Below are positions 21,852 through 30,797 of a stretch of DNA of 43,786 bases, piece by piece. Under the pieces are notes generated by a model. That model ran no database searches, was not told the DNA's origin, and worked only from the letters and a program-made list of their open reading frames with translations. This stretch comes from a virus. The first letter of the stretch is position 1. The number at the start of each line of letters is the position of its first letter. The position numbers and the translations under genes are program-made. The DNA lies in the IMG/VR virus record IMGVR_UViG_3300035698_020678, positions 1 through 43,786 of that record; one strand, 5' to 3'.

Positions 21852-22691
21852 TTATCTTCCTTTATTCATCTGTTGAATCCGTTTAGAAGCAGGGTTGAAA
21901 CGCTTTGTCTTTCGAGCTTTACGAACCATTCTAGCTCCCTTCGCTGCTCTGGTTTGTTTCATCTTCTGTCTTTTCTTAATATCGATCGGGGCGTTGCACT
22001 GTGATGGGCTGGAAACAGTTCGACCATTTCTTTTTCCTGACGTACAACGATATTTTCTGATAACCTTGTTTCCAGAGCGAGCCCATACCATCTTCGCACC
22101 TTCTTCTAGTTCACCTTCTTTGATATAATCGGTATTGAAGTGATCAAGGATTTTTCTAAGAGCATGAATTATCTTCTGGGTTTTTTCGTGTGGTTCTCGA
22201 GTCTTTAATCCTATCCTAGAGTAAGACGCTTCGTATCCCATTCCGCTTTTTTCGTCTGAAACTGATGATCCTGAGACATAAACTTTCATGTCTAATCCGG
22301 TCTTATTAATGAATCGATCCATTGCTGCTTTGATTTCGTCAATATTTTCTGGTAACGATCCAATACCCCAATCTGCTATGTTGTATGGAAAATAACTTCC
22401 AGAATTTTTATCCGAGGTTTCAGTGACTTCATCAAGGGAAATAACAGAAGGATCAAAGTCCTTAGGAAGTGTTACTCTAACTCCTCGCATACCTTTTGAA
22501 ATTTCTAAATCATATTTTGAAAAAACATGCATTGAAGAATTTGTATCTTCTACCCATTTTACAAATTTTTCTGCATCCTCTAATGAAGATGGGCCAAAAA
22601 TTGGCTGAGAACCTCGAATGTCATGATCATAAATCACATAATAATCTAGATCATCATCTGTTGAGATATCAAATACTTCGTTTAATTTCAT
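21852..22691 (-). CDS. Hypothetical 279-aa protein with basic C-terminal domain
   Basis: The N-terminus (MKLNEVFDISTDDDLDYYVI) resembles short head-targeting leaders. The C-terminal 80 residues are very basic with a Cys pair (VIRKYRCTSGKRNGRTVSSP, SQCNAPIDIKKRQKMK, RKARKTKRFNPASKRIQ). I recall a domain like this in marine T4-like phages, but no name can be given. DNA-binding, virion-internal is the likely role. Confidence 0.65.
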   Translation of the reverse strand: MKLNEVFDISTDDDLDYYVIYDHDIRGSQPIFGPSSLEDAEKFVKWVEDTNSSMHVFSKYDLEISKGMRGVRVTLPKDFDPSVISLDEVTETSDKNSGSYFPYNIADWGIGSLPENIDEIKAAMDRFINKTGLDMKVYVSGSSVSDEKSGMGYEASYSRIGLKTREPHEKTQKIIHALRKILDHFNTDYIKEGELEEGAKMVWARSGNKVIRKYRCTSGKRNGRTVSSPSQCNAPIDIKKRQKMKQTRAAKGARMVRKARKTKRFNPASKRIQQMNKGR

Positions 22692-22769
22692 AACAAACCT
22701 CTAATAAGAAATAGTATTAGCATTAATCTTATTTACTCAAAATAAATCGAAGTCGTAGATAAAGAAGAG

Positions 22770-22791
22770 GAGGAGGCCATTTGGCCTCCTC
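22770..22791 (-). terminator. Hairpin terminator after 22819-23295
   Basis: Perfect 9-bp stem GAGGAGGCC/GGCCTCCTC with a 4-nt loop, followed on the minus strand by a pyrimidine-rich CTCTTCTTTAT. Lies downstream of the structural gene. Confidence 0.7.
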
Positions 22792-22818
22792 AACTAATCT
22801 ATAAGTCCTTACTCTATA

Positions 22819-23295
22819 TTATAGGGTTAGGCTATTAACAACTTCTGTATTCTTTAAAGTACCGGAAGAAGTGTTAATGGTGCTGAATGCTGGTGCGGTA
22901 CCTGCATAAGCCGTCTCAACTGGAAGTGGCAAACCGTCAATTGCTTCTTCTAATGTATTGACTACCGATGCAGTATCGGTCCATGCTCCAGTATGCTCAG
23001 TAGCAAACCTCAAAGTGTAGATAGTTGTTGGATTGTTATCCATCAGTGAACCCATGTTATATGGTGCTGCAGTTGCGTCAGTGACAGTTGCATTTGATGC
23101 AACAGAAACCATGACCGCTTGTGCACGAGTACCGATGAATTGAATGAGACGGTCTAGGTTGTCAGCAGCAGTTGGTGTAGCAGAGTTTACATCTACTCCA
23201 GCCGAAACCGCAGCGACTGTGTAAACAGTCCAGAAATCCATATCAGAAGTGAGATGTTCACCGTTAACGATTTGACCATTAATTTTGTCAGTCAT
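22819..23295 (-). CDS. Probable virion protein, 158 aa
   Basis: Ala/Thr/Val-rich, low in Lys (FWTVYTVAAVSAGVDVNSAT, AVMVSVASNATVTDATAAPY), typical of phage structural proteins. No named family. It has its own terminator downstream and a ribosome site (GGAG) upstream, which suggests high expression. Confidence 0.65.
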   Translation of the reverse strand: MTDKINGQIVNGEHLTSDMDFWTVYTVAAVSAGVDVNSATPTAADNLDRLIQFIGTRAQAVMVSVASNATVTDATAAPYNMGSLMDNNPTTIYTLRFATEHTGAWTDTASVVNTLEEAIDGLPLPVETAYAGTAPAFSTINTSSGTLKNTEVVNSLTL

Positions 23296-23345
23296 TGTAT
23301 TTTCTCCTATTGATTAGTTCGGACCTTTTTGATCCTTAATATTAT

Positions 23346-24368
23346 TTAGTCTTTTTGCTCTTTTCGACGTCTTTTCTTATCTTCTTCGCCTTTTTTTATG
23401 ATAGGATCAAAAGCCACTCCCATTCCAGCGTCTTTGTTCTTATCATTTTTCCGCAATCGTCGATAATCGACAGGATCTTGTCGTCGAACATATCCCTGTG
23501 AATTTCCGTTGAATGGAACAGAAGCAATAGAGGCTGAAGATACGGATCCTGCGGTAGAGGTTTCGTTCAATTCTTCTTCCTCTAGTCTCCTGCCATAGTT
23601 TGCACGACGAGCATCGGATTTCTTCTTTGCTCTCCACATTCCATGGGCACCACCGATACCTACTGCAGCAACAGACAGTCCTGCACTGGTAGCAGCTCTT
23701 TTCATCAGACTTGCTTTTTCGTCGCTGGCAGCGGATTGTTTTTCAGGATTTACTGTATTTTTGATCTCTAGGTTGTTTGCTTTTGCTAATGCATCAAGAA
23801 CCAGAAACAGCTCTGATTTCCGTGCTCTAATTCTGAAAGCATGAAGCAATCGAGTAACAACCAATGATTTTTCACCATGTGTCAGGTTCTGCCAGTTAGG
23901 TACTAAGCGTCTAATCGATCGATAGTTGCTGTTGTCGATTTGAAGACCTCGTTCGAGGTTTAAGAGGAAGCGTTGATCACGATTGCCTCTGTCTAATCCT
24001 CTGACGGCGTCTCTTAGCCAATTTTTGGCATCTTGTTCTTTAAAGCTGATCTTTTTATAGAAATTTTTATTCTGCTCTTGGTCTCTAAGTTGTTCACGCT
24101 GATTTTTCTTCCCGAACAATGTATGAATCATCATTCCTAAATCATTGTAACTGAACCGCCAATTGTCCCAGTTTCCAGCTTGTAGCGTTGTTTTTGCATA
24201 TGCTGCAGCAATTGGTGCAGCGTTAAAGTCTTTTTTGAGGATTGTCAAAAGAAGGAAATAGAGGAAGATCAAATCAGCAATGTCTTTAGCATTATAATTG
24301 CTGAGCATTTGTTTCGAACGTATCAGTCGAGCCTCACAAAGTGTTGAGATGATGTTTTCTTCTTCCAT
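23346..24368 (-). CDS. Hypothetical 340-aa basic protein with one possible TM
   Basis: Helical N-terminal half (KDIADLIFLYFLLLTILKKD), a hydrophobic Ala/Gly segment (ATSAGLSVAAVGIGGAHG) and a basic C-terminus (KNKDAGMGVAFDPIIKKGEE, DKKRRRKEQKD). No family recognised. The ATG overlaps the upstream TAA. A CTAAATAAT box lies close to its 3' end. Confidence 0.6.
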   Translation of the reverse strand: MEEENIISTLCEARLIRSKQMLSNYNAKDIADLIFLYFLLLTILKKDFNAAPIAAAYAKTTLQAGNWDNWRFSYNDLGMMIHTLFGKKNQREQLRDQEQNKNFYKKISFKEQDAKNWLRDAVRGLDRGNRDQRFLLNLERGLQIDNSNYRSIRRLVPNWQNLTHGEKSLVVTRLLHAFRIRARKSELFLVLDALAKANNLEIKNTVNPEKQSAASDEKASLMKRAATSAGLSVAAVGIGGAHGMWRAKKKSDARRANYGRRLEEEELNETSTAGSVSSASIASVPFNGNSQGYVRRQDPVDYRRLRKNDKNKDAGMGVAFDPIIKKGEEDKKRRRKEQKD

Positions 24369-24922
24369 TATTCTGCCTTTGGGTTTGATAATAGACTAAC
24401 CAGTGTTTCTAAATCTTTTTTGTCTTTTTGTGGTAGAGCGGCAATTCTTCTAGCGATGTCACTTATTTCATTCGAATTTGAAGAAGATTGCTTAGGTTCT
24501 TCTTTTGGTTGTTCTGGCTTTATAGGTTCTTTTGGTTTATCTTCCTGGGTAGCGTTTTGACTATTTTCGAGTTCTTTGGAAATTTCGATAGCTTTTCTGA
24601 TTCTTGCTTCAATCGTCGCTTTGTCATTAATATCTGTTTCTTCGTCTCCAACTTTTTCCCATGCTTCTTTTCGCCATCCAGCTCTTTTCATGAAATTTTG
24701 CATAATGTTCTTATCGATAACATTTGAATTATTTTTCTTAGCAAATTCAATGATTTCTCGTTGCAATTTTTCTACGTTACGAGTTATCATATTCGCCATT
24801 ATAACTGCTTCAGCTTCAGTATCACCTTTAGCTTGTTTTAATTTCTCTTTATCGTATCCTTTAAGGTACGCATTCTTCATGTTGGACCAAAATCCCTCAA
24901 TTAGAATTTCATCGTGTCTCAT
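24368..24922 (-). CDS. Hypothetical 184-aa protein with Pro/Glu linker
   Basis: The N-terminus MRHDEILIEGFWSNMKNAYL is helical and amphipathic. A KPKEPIKPEQPKEEPKQSSS linker precedes a C-terminal helix with NEISDIARRIAALPQKDKKD. Overlaps both neighbours by 1-4 bases. Function unknown. Confidence 0.6.
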   Translation of the reverse strand: MRHDEILIEGFWSNMKNAYLKGYDKEKLKQAKGDTEAEAVIMANMITRNVEKLQREIIEFAKKNNSNVIDKNIMQNFMKRAGWRKEAWEKVGDEETDINDKATIEARIRKAIEISKELENSQNATQEDKPKEPIKPEQPKEEPKQSSSNSNEISDIARRIAALPQKDKKDLETLVSLLSNPKAE

Positions 24923-25164
24923 CGGCTTCCCTTGATTTTCTGAAGTCCTCGATCAAATCTTCTATAGTCTTGGTTCTTAATAGCAGAGAAGAATCTTTTC
25001 TGGAGATCAGCTGCTTCATCTTTTTCAAATGACTCATGAATCATTCGTAAAAAATTAATAGCAGAAGATATGATGTGGTCACCCTTAGATTCGACTAGTC
25101 TTGAATTATCAGATAGTAGCATCTGATCTAGTTCTTCTAAAAGGCTACCTATTTTTTTAGCCAT
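24919..25164 (-). CDS. Hypothetical 81-aa protein
   Basis: MAKKIGSLLEELDQMLLSDN and basic C-terminal FDRGLQKIKGSR. Helical throughout. First gene of a long minus-strand operon; a CATAAATATTC box 30-40 bases upstream could be its promoter. Confidence 0.6.
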   Translation of the reverse strand: MAKKIGSLLEELDQMLLSDNSRLVESKGDHIISSAINFLRMIHESFEKDEAADLQKRFFSAIKNQDYRRFDRGLQKIKGSR

Positions 25165-25245
25165 GTCCTTCTCCTTTGTGTAAAGGTCTTGTGAATATTT
25201 ATGCTGGAATAAATAAACATAACAAAGAAATTACTGGAGTATATC

Positions 25246-26286
25246 ATGAGAGACATCCTAAAAAGTATCAGAGATTTAGCAGAATCGAGCGAGATCCGAT
25301 ACAATTCTAACGAAATCATCAATGCTTTAGATCCACAGGCGATTGGTGCTGAAGACGAAGAATTTGATTTTCTGGAACATCTTAGGTCTCGTATATATCA
25401 ATCTTTTCCAGATTTTGTAACTGGAAGCGATATCCAAAATATTCTTCGTGAGCCTTCGTTTAGAGATTATGCTTCACTTGATACAACTGAATTGCTTGAT
25501 TATGTTTTCACTGCGGCAGGGTTTGACGGTATGCTTGATGAAAACAGTGCAGGCGGTGTCGCTTCAGTTGCTCTTCCGATGGTCGGAGAAGAAGAATTAG
25601 AAGAAGATTGGGGATCAAGTGATTGGACACCGGTTGTTGATTACATTGACCAAGAGATAGAAGCTAATGGATTGACGCTAGAAACAGTCGAACATGCTGC
25701 AATAGCAGCAGCTGACATGTGGTACGATGAAATGGGCTATGAATCACCAGCAAATGCAGTTAATCAGATTATTAGAATGTGGACTCTTCGTTCGGAAACT
25801 GGTAAGAAGATGTCTCAGATGTTCGCCGAGAAAATCCAAGAAAAATCTTTCAAAAGAAAATCCAATGAAGATGATTTGGGAGCTGTGGATCCACAAGCTG
25901 AAGATAAGAAGAAAATTGATTCTATTCAGAAAGAACTAGACAGCAGGATCAACGAAGAAGAAATTCCTGGTCGTATCTTTTTCACAGTTGATTCTGCTGA
26001 AGTATATGATGAAATCATGCTAACACTCGGAGATCGTATTGTTGTCGGCAATGATGGTTTATTTGCAGATGATGAAGAAACTTTTGATAGAGCTGATGAA
26101 ATCTGCTACGAATACGGCTGCTCTGCCGAAAGAGGAAATGATTCTCAGGATGAAAATTGTAGAACTTATGACGATGAAATCACTGTTCATGATGAAATGG
26201 ATGACCAACAAATTGAAGGATTGAGTGACTCAGATAATTATGAAGAAATTTCTCGCATTATGGAATGTGTGACTTTCAGATTCTAA
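25246..26286 (+). CDS. Acidic 346-aa protein, divergent from the operon at 25164
   Basis: Starts MRDILKSIRDLAESSEIRYN, close in style to the MRELMESI leaders. Long acidic helical regions (AEDEEFDFLEHLRSRIYQSF), and a C-terminal domain with IVVGNDGLFADDEETFDRAD. No family recognised. Strong ribosome site (ACTGGAG). Converges on the helicase gene and overlaps it by 4 bases. Confidence 0.65.
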   Translation: MRDILKSIRDLAESSEIRYNSNEIINALDPQAIGAEDEEFDFLEHLRSRIYQSFPDFVTGSDIQNILREPSFRDYASLDTTELLDYVFTAAGFDGMLDENSAGGVASVALPMVGEEELEEDWGSSDWTPVVDYIDQEIEANGLTLETVEHAAIAAADMWYDEMGYESPANAVNQIIRMWTLRSETGKKMSQMFAEKIQEKSFKRKSNEDDLGAVDPQAEDKKKIDSIQKELDSRINEEEIPGRIFFTVDSAEVYDEIMLTLGDRIVVGNDGLFADDEETFDRADEICYEYGCSAERGNDSQDENCRTYDDEITVHDEMDDQQIEGLSDSDNYEEISRIMECVTFRF

Positions 26287-27737
26287 GTTTTATTCTTAAG
26301 ATCAGCAAGCATCCCTATCATGCTTGATTTGTGATCGGGTCTTTCTGTTTGAATTGACTCGCCAGAATCTGATTTGTCAAACACTGGCTTATCGTCTTCG
26401 TCTATATTAACCTTCTTCCTTCTTACGGAATCAAGTACCGATTTAGATGACCTATGTTTTTGTCCTTCATCTTCATCCGGATGATCACTGATCTTCAATG
26501 TATCAATATCATACGCCATCAAAATCTTCCGGCCATTGCCACTTGAGTTTCTGGTCTTAACGAATTGAAATTGCATCTCACCGCGTTCACGCATCGGCAT
26601 GCTAGCATAAACCGCTACCATATTATCTGCCGTATACGCTTTTGAAATACCTCCAGCAACGCCTGAAATACTGAACTCCATTTCATCCATGCCGTCTCGA
26701 TTAATCTGAGAAGCACTGATTATAGTTGTCTTTTTACCTAGTTTTGTTCGATCTACAGCCATTGATCGAAGCTCTTCTGAGACTAGTTTGTCTTTCATAA
26801 AGAAATCACCAGCTCCAATAGTTTTGTCTGATGGTCTCAACAAATCTAGATAATCAACTATGATAATATTTGGTAAGATCCCTGTTCTAATTTCATACTC
26901 ATGTAAATAGGCTTCTACATCCAATGTGGTGGATTGTGGTCGCATGTACTTTAATTGAAGTCGTCCTACTCCTCTAGTCTTTCCTTTCAGTATGACAGCA
27001 GCTTCAACGTCATCGATTTTTCTGTTCAGCAAATTTAATGGGATACCGGTCAGTTGTCCATCGATACGTTTAGCAACCAATTCTTCTTTCAATTCCAATG
27101 TGATATAGACGACATTGAGACCATTCCCCAATGCACGTTCGATCATAAGACGCGAAATATTCTGCAATGCTACTGATTTACCACCACCAGTAGGAGCCAC
27201 GAATATTTCCAATTCTCCCCAACCAAAACCACCAAATAAGACTTTATCTATTGATTTCCAGCCAGTCGACAATTCGCCTTGTTCATCTTTGAGACGCTCC
27301 ATTCTTGCACGAGGATCTTCAAAATAATCCAATCCTAGATCACGTTGTAGACTAATCAAGGTGGCATCCTTGACTATTTTTTCAATTCCCGCACTGTTCC
27401 CACTGTTAATTCTCTCTGCACATTCCAGAACAGCCAATTCGACTGCTCTATGCTTGCAAAATTCTTCTATCATGTCCAGAGCAGCGATGCTGTGATTTTG
27501 ATTGAAGTCAGAAATTTTATTGAATTCTTGTTTTGTCTGTGCTTTTAATTGTTCAACCGTTGGAAGAGTACTATATTCTTTACTAAATTGATGCAAATAG
27601 GTGACCGTGTCTTGAAACTCAATGTGAAAATAGTTTGGTTCTAAGATGGGAGCTGCTCTGACAAATAATTCTGGATCAGTTAGCAATGTCTCCAAAAGGA
27701 ACTTTTGTGTTGTTTTGTCGTAATTTATCTTAGCCAT
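26283..27737 (-). CDS. Replicative DnaB-type helicase (T4 gp41-like)
   Basis: 484 aa. Helical N-terminal domain, then a RecA-type motor: STGWKSIDKVLFGGFGWGEL, Walker A APTGGGKS (about 181-188), ITLELKEELVAKRI, Walker B NIIIVDYLDLL, and the sensor region TTIISASQINRDG with FQFVKTRNSSG. It unwinds DNA at the fork as a hexamer and works with the primase, whose stop overlaps its ATG. C-terminal tail acidic and variable. Ends in TAA. Confidence 0.93.
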   Translation of the reverse strand: MAKINYDKTTQKFLLETLLTDPELFVRAAPILEPNYFHIEFQDTVTYLHQFSKEYSTLPTVEQLKAQTKQEFNKISDFNQNHSIAALDMIEEFCKHRAVELAVLECAERINSGNSAGIEKIVKDATLISLQRDLGLDYFEDPRARMERLKDEQGELSTGWKSIDKVLFGGFGWGELEIFVAPTGGGKSVALQNISRLMIERALGNGLNVVYITLELKEELVAKRIDGQLTGIPLNLLNRKIDDVEAAVILKGKTRGVGRLQLKYMRPQSTTLDVEAYLHEYEIRTGILPNIIIVDYLDLLRPSDKTIGAGDFFMKDKLVSEELRSMAVDRTKLGKKTTIISASQINRDGMDEMEFSISGVAGGISKAYTADNMVAVYASMPMRERGEMQFQFVKTRNSSGNGRKILMAYDIDTLKISDHPDEDEGQKHRSSKSVLDSVRRKKVNIDEDDKPVFDKSDSGESIQTERPDHKSSMIGMLADLKNKT

Positions 27738-28732
27738 TGACTCTTCTTAATTTTTATCATCATTTCACCATCTACTGCTGAATTTATTATACTATGAACA
27801 GTCCATGTTCGTCCATATTTTCTTGATGCCTGTTCTGCATCTTTTATTTCTTCGTGCCATGGCGGAAAGGCCACCATCCACTCTTGTTCTATAGCTTGAT
27901 CAATCATCGATCCGCCAGCCTGATCCCTATCTGCTAAAACTATTATTCTTTTTTCTGTTCCCTTCAGCCATTGTAGCTGCTTTTCTGTGATCCTATTCTT
28001 CATGATACCTATACCGTCAATGGCGGCGGCATCTAACGCCCCTTCTACTAATACCAAGTATTTACGATAAGGTTCATCTAACAGATCAGCGTTATACATG
28101 AAACCCGAAGGAATATCATTAATATATTTTGGATGATCATTCGGTGGTCCATCAAACCATCGCATACTTGTCCCAAGAATATCACCTTTGTATTTCAAAG
28201 GAATTATGATACGTCCATCTTTTCTCCCAATATGATCATCAGTCCAATGAAAATCAATTAATTCTAGAAGCTTTGCGTTTCGTTCATTGATATATTTCAA
28301 TGCTTCAATGAATTTTTTAGGTGGATCATCCATTTGGATCCACTCATTGAAACTCTTCGCTCCTTTTGGTAGTTGTCGAGGTTTTAGATCAGGATAGAAT
28401 TGAAGTTTTTCGACTTCATCCATCTGCTCAATCTTAAGAGAAGCTAGCTTTAGTTTTTGGATCTGTTCGTGTCCTGCACCCAATGCCTCAAGGTACATCG
28501 TTACTTCTTTGCTGATAGGGAAACCAGGTGACCAGCCCGAACTGAAATGACAGTTATGACAATAAAAGAAGAATCCACCTTTGTTGAACACACTCTGTCC
28601 TCGTCCCCTCGTGTCTCGGCTTGATTCTCCATTAAGATGACATATCGGACAATTGAATAACTGCCATCCAGTTGGTCCAGTCTTTCTTTTATGAGGAAGG
28701 AGAAGAGCTACTTGTTCTTGAATTTCATTCAT
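27725..28732 (-). CDS. DNA primase (T4 gp61-like)
   Basis: 335 aa. N-terminal zinc ribbon: NCPICHLNGE ... FFFYCHNCHFSSGW (two CxxC pairs). The catalytic TOPRIM core shows the Glu in LVLVEGALDAAAIDGIG and the Asp pair in RIIVLADRDQAGGSM. It makes RNA primers for lagging-strand synthesis. It directly precedes the helicase with a 13-base overlap, as expected for a primosome pair. Confidence 0.92.
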   Translation of the reverse strand: MNEIQEQVALLLPHKRKTGPTGWQLFNCPICHLNGESSRDTRGRGQSVFNKGGFFFYCHNCHFSSGWSPGFPISKEVTMYLEALGAGHEQIQKLKLASLKIEQMDEVEKLQFYPDLKPRQLPKGAKSFNEWIQMDDPPKKFIEALKYINERNAKLLELIDFHWTDDHIGRKDGRIIIPLKYKGDILGTSMRWFDGPPNDHPKYINDIPSGFMYNADLLDEPYRKYLVLVEGALDAAAIDGIGIMKNRITEKQLQWLKGTEKRIIVLADRDQAGGSMIDQAIEQEWMVAFPPWHEEIKDAEQASRKYGRTWTVHSIINSAVDGEMMIKIKKSQWLR

Positions 28733-28770
28733 CTAGTTATTATAGACTTTTTAAGGTGGTTAATCAAATA

Positions 28771-29469
28771 TTATCTCCAGAGTAGATCGAAAGTTCCCTT
28801 CATTACCTGTTTGACTGTAGCGGTCTTACCAGAATTATGATCAGTGACAATATCATCTTGGAAACGATAGGTTCTGATTTTGTCACCTCTCATCCCCGAA
28901 CCTACCTGATTTCTTCGACTTTCTGCTGTTTTATCATTGATTTCTCCAGTCGTAGCTTGATCAAGTAATTTTTCCAAAGCTATTCTAGCATCACGTTGAT
29001 TATTTTGGCGACTTCGTCCTTGTCTGGTCTCCACTAAGCCTGTGGGTAAATGATACAATCGACAACATGATTGGGATTTATTTCGTTTTTGGCCACCTTT
29101 TCCGGTACCACTAAACCATTCGACATAAAAATCATGACTATCTCTTTTTTGATAGCGCGGATCGATCTCTATATCTTGTCCCATAACCGCCACCGTGACG
29201 GTACTGGTATGAACTCGATCTCTTTTTTCGGTGGGAGGAATCCGTTGGATTCGATGTCCACCTTTTTCCTGTTCTAATTTTTGGAGTTTTTTGCCAGTAA
29301 ATTCAATGGCAATCATAAAATGTCCCGAGCCAGAAGGACGCTCTTCAGTGACTCGAGAAGTTCAACCTAAACGAATTGCTAATTTGTGGTACGCTTGTGC
29401 GAGATCAGCTACGAATAATTGACTATCAGCTCCGCCTTCTGCGGAACGAATTTCAATGGTTCTTTTCAT
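28771..29469 (-). CDS. RF1-like peptide chain release factor with in-frame TGA
   Basis: Frame from ATG 29469 (GGAGG about 9 bases upstream) to 28771, 231 sense codons plus one TGA (29362-29364, codon 36). EIRSAEGGADSQLFVADLAQ, HRIQRIPPTEKRDRVHTSTV and the catalytic GGQ in GTGKGGQKRNKSQS show a class I release factor lacking the N-terminal domain. The recognition motif is PxT (PPT), as in RF1, so UAA/UAG reading is expected. TGA sits at a position where RF1 proteins usually have Trp (AIRLG-W). Readthrough as Trp, or a second start at 29316, would be needed. It lies just downstream of the tmRNA. Confidence 0.8.
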
Positions 29470-29494
29470 TTTCTTCATCCTCCGTTTAAGTTAG

Positions 29495-29850
29495 TGACGG
29501 TTTATTCTGTTGCCAGGAAAACCGTCAAAACCCCGAATAAATTCACTTAGGATTAAGCCGCTAGGCTAAATTCCATTTCGAAATTATCATTGCTCGCCGT
29601 TAGGTTTGCATTTATATTGTTTCTTCGCGTTAACCCAGCTTAGATCGGGAATACCTACACTTCACCTTTACTACACCTGTCGATCCTATTTCGATCCCGT
29701 ATTGCCATCATTCAGTGTTTCTAAGCATTACCTTAAAGGAGTCAGTCTCCTGTCTGGCTGTTGGTGGAATCGCGGGGTACCGCCCCCCGGTCCAGTGCGT
29801 CTATTCTGTTTAGTATCAAACAGTATTAAGTTTATTTATACACTCTTTAT
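29495..29850 (-). ncRNA. ssrA: Circularly permuted (two-piece) tmRNA
   Basis: On the minus strand the acceptor piece comes first, ending T-arm CGGGG/CCCCG, CGATTCC, A, CCA (29762-29764). After a 63-nt spacer comes the 5' end GGGATCG (29692-29698), which pairs with CGATTCC. The hallmark GGATCGACAGG and GGTGAAGTGTAGG follow. The tag ORF is 29553-29609, GCA...TAA, giving ANLTASNDNFEMEFSLAA, ending LAA and containing NDNF as in alphaproteobacterial tags. A GACGGTTT/AAACCGTC hairpin closes the coding piece. tmRNA frees stalled ribosomes and tags their products. Outer ends are estimates. The T-loop (GGCGGTA) is unusual. Confidence 0.88.
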
Positions 29851-29863
29851 GCGAAAAGTCAAA

Positions 29864-30004
29864 TTAAAAATTCATTCGCTGCTCTAACAACGGTCGAAGA
29901 CGAGATTCAAGGCTATCAAAGTTTAAACCATGCAATTCATCAAATTGGACAGGAGGTTCTCGCATGAATTCTAGCGCCGACGTCGGAATGTCCATCTGTT
30001 CCAT
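29864..30004 (-). CDS. Hypothetical 46-aa protein upstream of the tmRNA
   Basis: MEQMDIPTSALEFMREPPVQ ... RPLLEQRMNF-TAA looks coding. The best ribosome site (AAGGAG) instead serves an ATG at 30032 in another frame (MFNRSMTILNGTDG...), which stops at 29940 inside this ORF. Either a short leader couples to this gene, or an indel split one gene. It ends 14 bases before the tmRNA region and is probably co-transcribed with it. Confidence 0.5.
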   Translation of the reverse strand: MEQMDIPTSALEFMREPPVQFDELHGLNFDSLESRLRPLLEQRMNF

Positions 30005-30101
30005 TTAATATAGTCATTGAGCGATTGAACATTTTATTCTCCTTACTATTTTAATATAACGAAAATTTGCACAAAAATCAATAAATAAACGAGGAGACAA
30101 A

Positions 30102-30567
30102 ATGATAGAAAAAGAAACCAGCGTAGAATTTAAAGAACCCGCAAAAAAATGGCACATACGCTTTTTTTCATTTCTGAATGACGTGAAGCTGCTAGCTGGT
30201 GCATTAATTCTTCTTCCTTTCTTTGGTTCTCAGATCAACAGCATGATCAGTTGGGGGAGACACTATCTACAACATCAATGCGCGGCTTTCTACGTACGCG
30301 ACCGCCGAAGACACCGTCGACGTCGCGTTGGACGTCTTGCTTTTTATTGAACCAGCTATCAGAGACGATATCATCTCCTTGCAATTCACCATCGATGAAA
30401 TAGTTAAATTTGATGATAATGGTCCCGAAACACTAGCGGTTCTTGAAGAGCTTCGAAGGCAATATCAAAACAAAATCTTAGAGCTTGATCGCATCCAAAA
30501 TCGGATTAGAATCTACGATCCAGAATGGTTAAGCTTAGAAGAACAAGAGAAGGAGTTTTACAGATGA
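30102..30567 (+). pseudogene. Small membrane protein split by a +1 in a G5 run
   Basis: Starts MIEKETSVEFKEPAKKWHIR with one TM (VKLLAGALILLPFFGSQI). At 30253-30257 (ggggg) the frame becomes nonsense (RRRHRRRR), while shifting by one base gives GDTIYNINARLSTYATAEDT and continues smoothly to IYDPEWLSLEEQEKEFYR. One extra G, a sequencing error or programmed slippage would explain this. Together about 155 aa: N-terminal TM and a helical C-terminal domain. Plus-strand pair with the next gene; a lysis or envelope role is possible. Confidence 0.6.
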
Positions 30568-30797
30568 CTCGATTATTTGCTGGTTTTTTGACAATGGCGT
30601 TAGGTATTTTCTTAGCGGGAGCGTCAACGGGAACTAACCATATTGATTTGATTTCCATAGAAAAAAGAGCCACTATTCAGGAGCAAGTAGCAACTGTTAT
30701 GCAAGTTTCTGCCACTGTTCAGCAACAAATTAGAGCATGTAATAGAATTCCAAATCTAGAATTAAGACAAAGATGTCTGAATCAGATCAAGCGTTAG
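30564..30797 (+). CDS. Small exported/membrane protein, 77 aa
   Basis: Start at MTRLFAGFLTMALGIFLAGA, whose ATG overlaps the previous TGA (ATGA). A signal-peptide-like or TM segment precedes a helical domain with a Cys pair (RACNRIPNLELRQRCLNQIK). Gene order (TM helical protein then small exported protein) recalls spanin pairs, but no lipobox is present, so this is only a suggestion. Confidence 0.55.
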   Translation: MTRLFAGFLTMALGIFLAGASTGTNHIDLISIEKRATIQEQVATVMQVSATVQQQIRACNRIPNLELRQRCLNQIKR

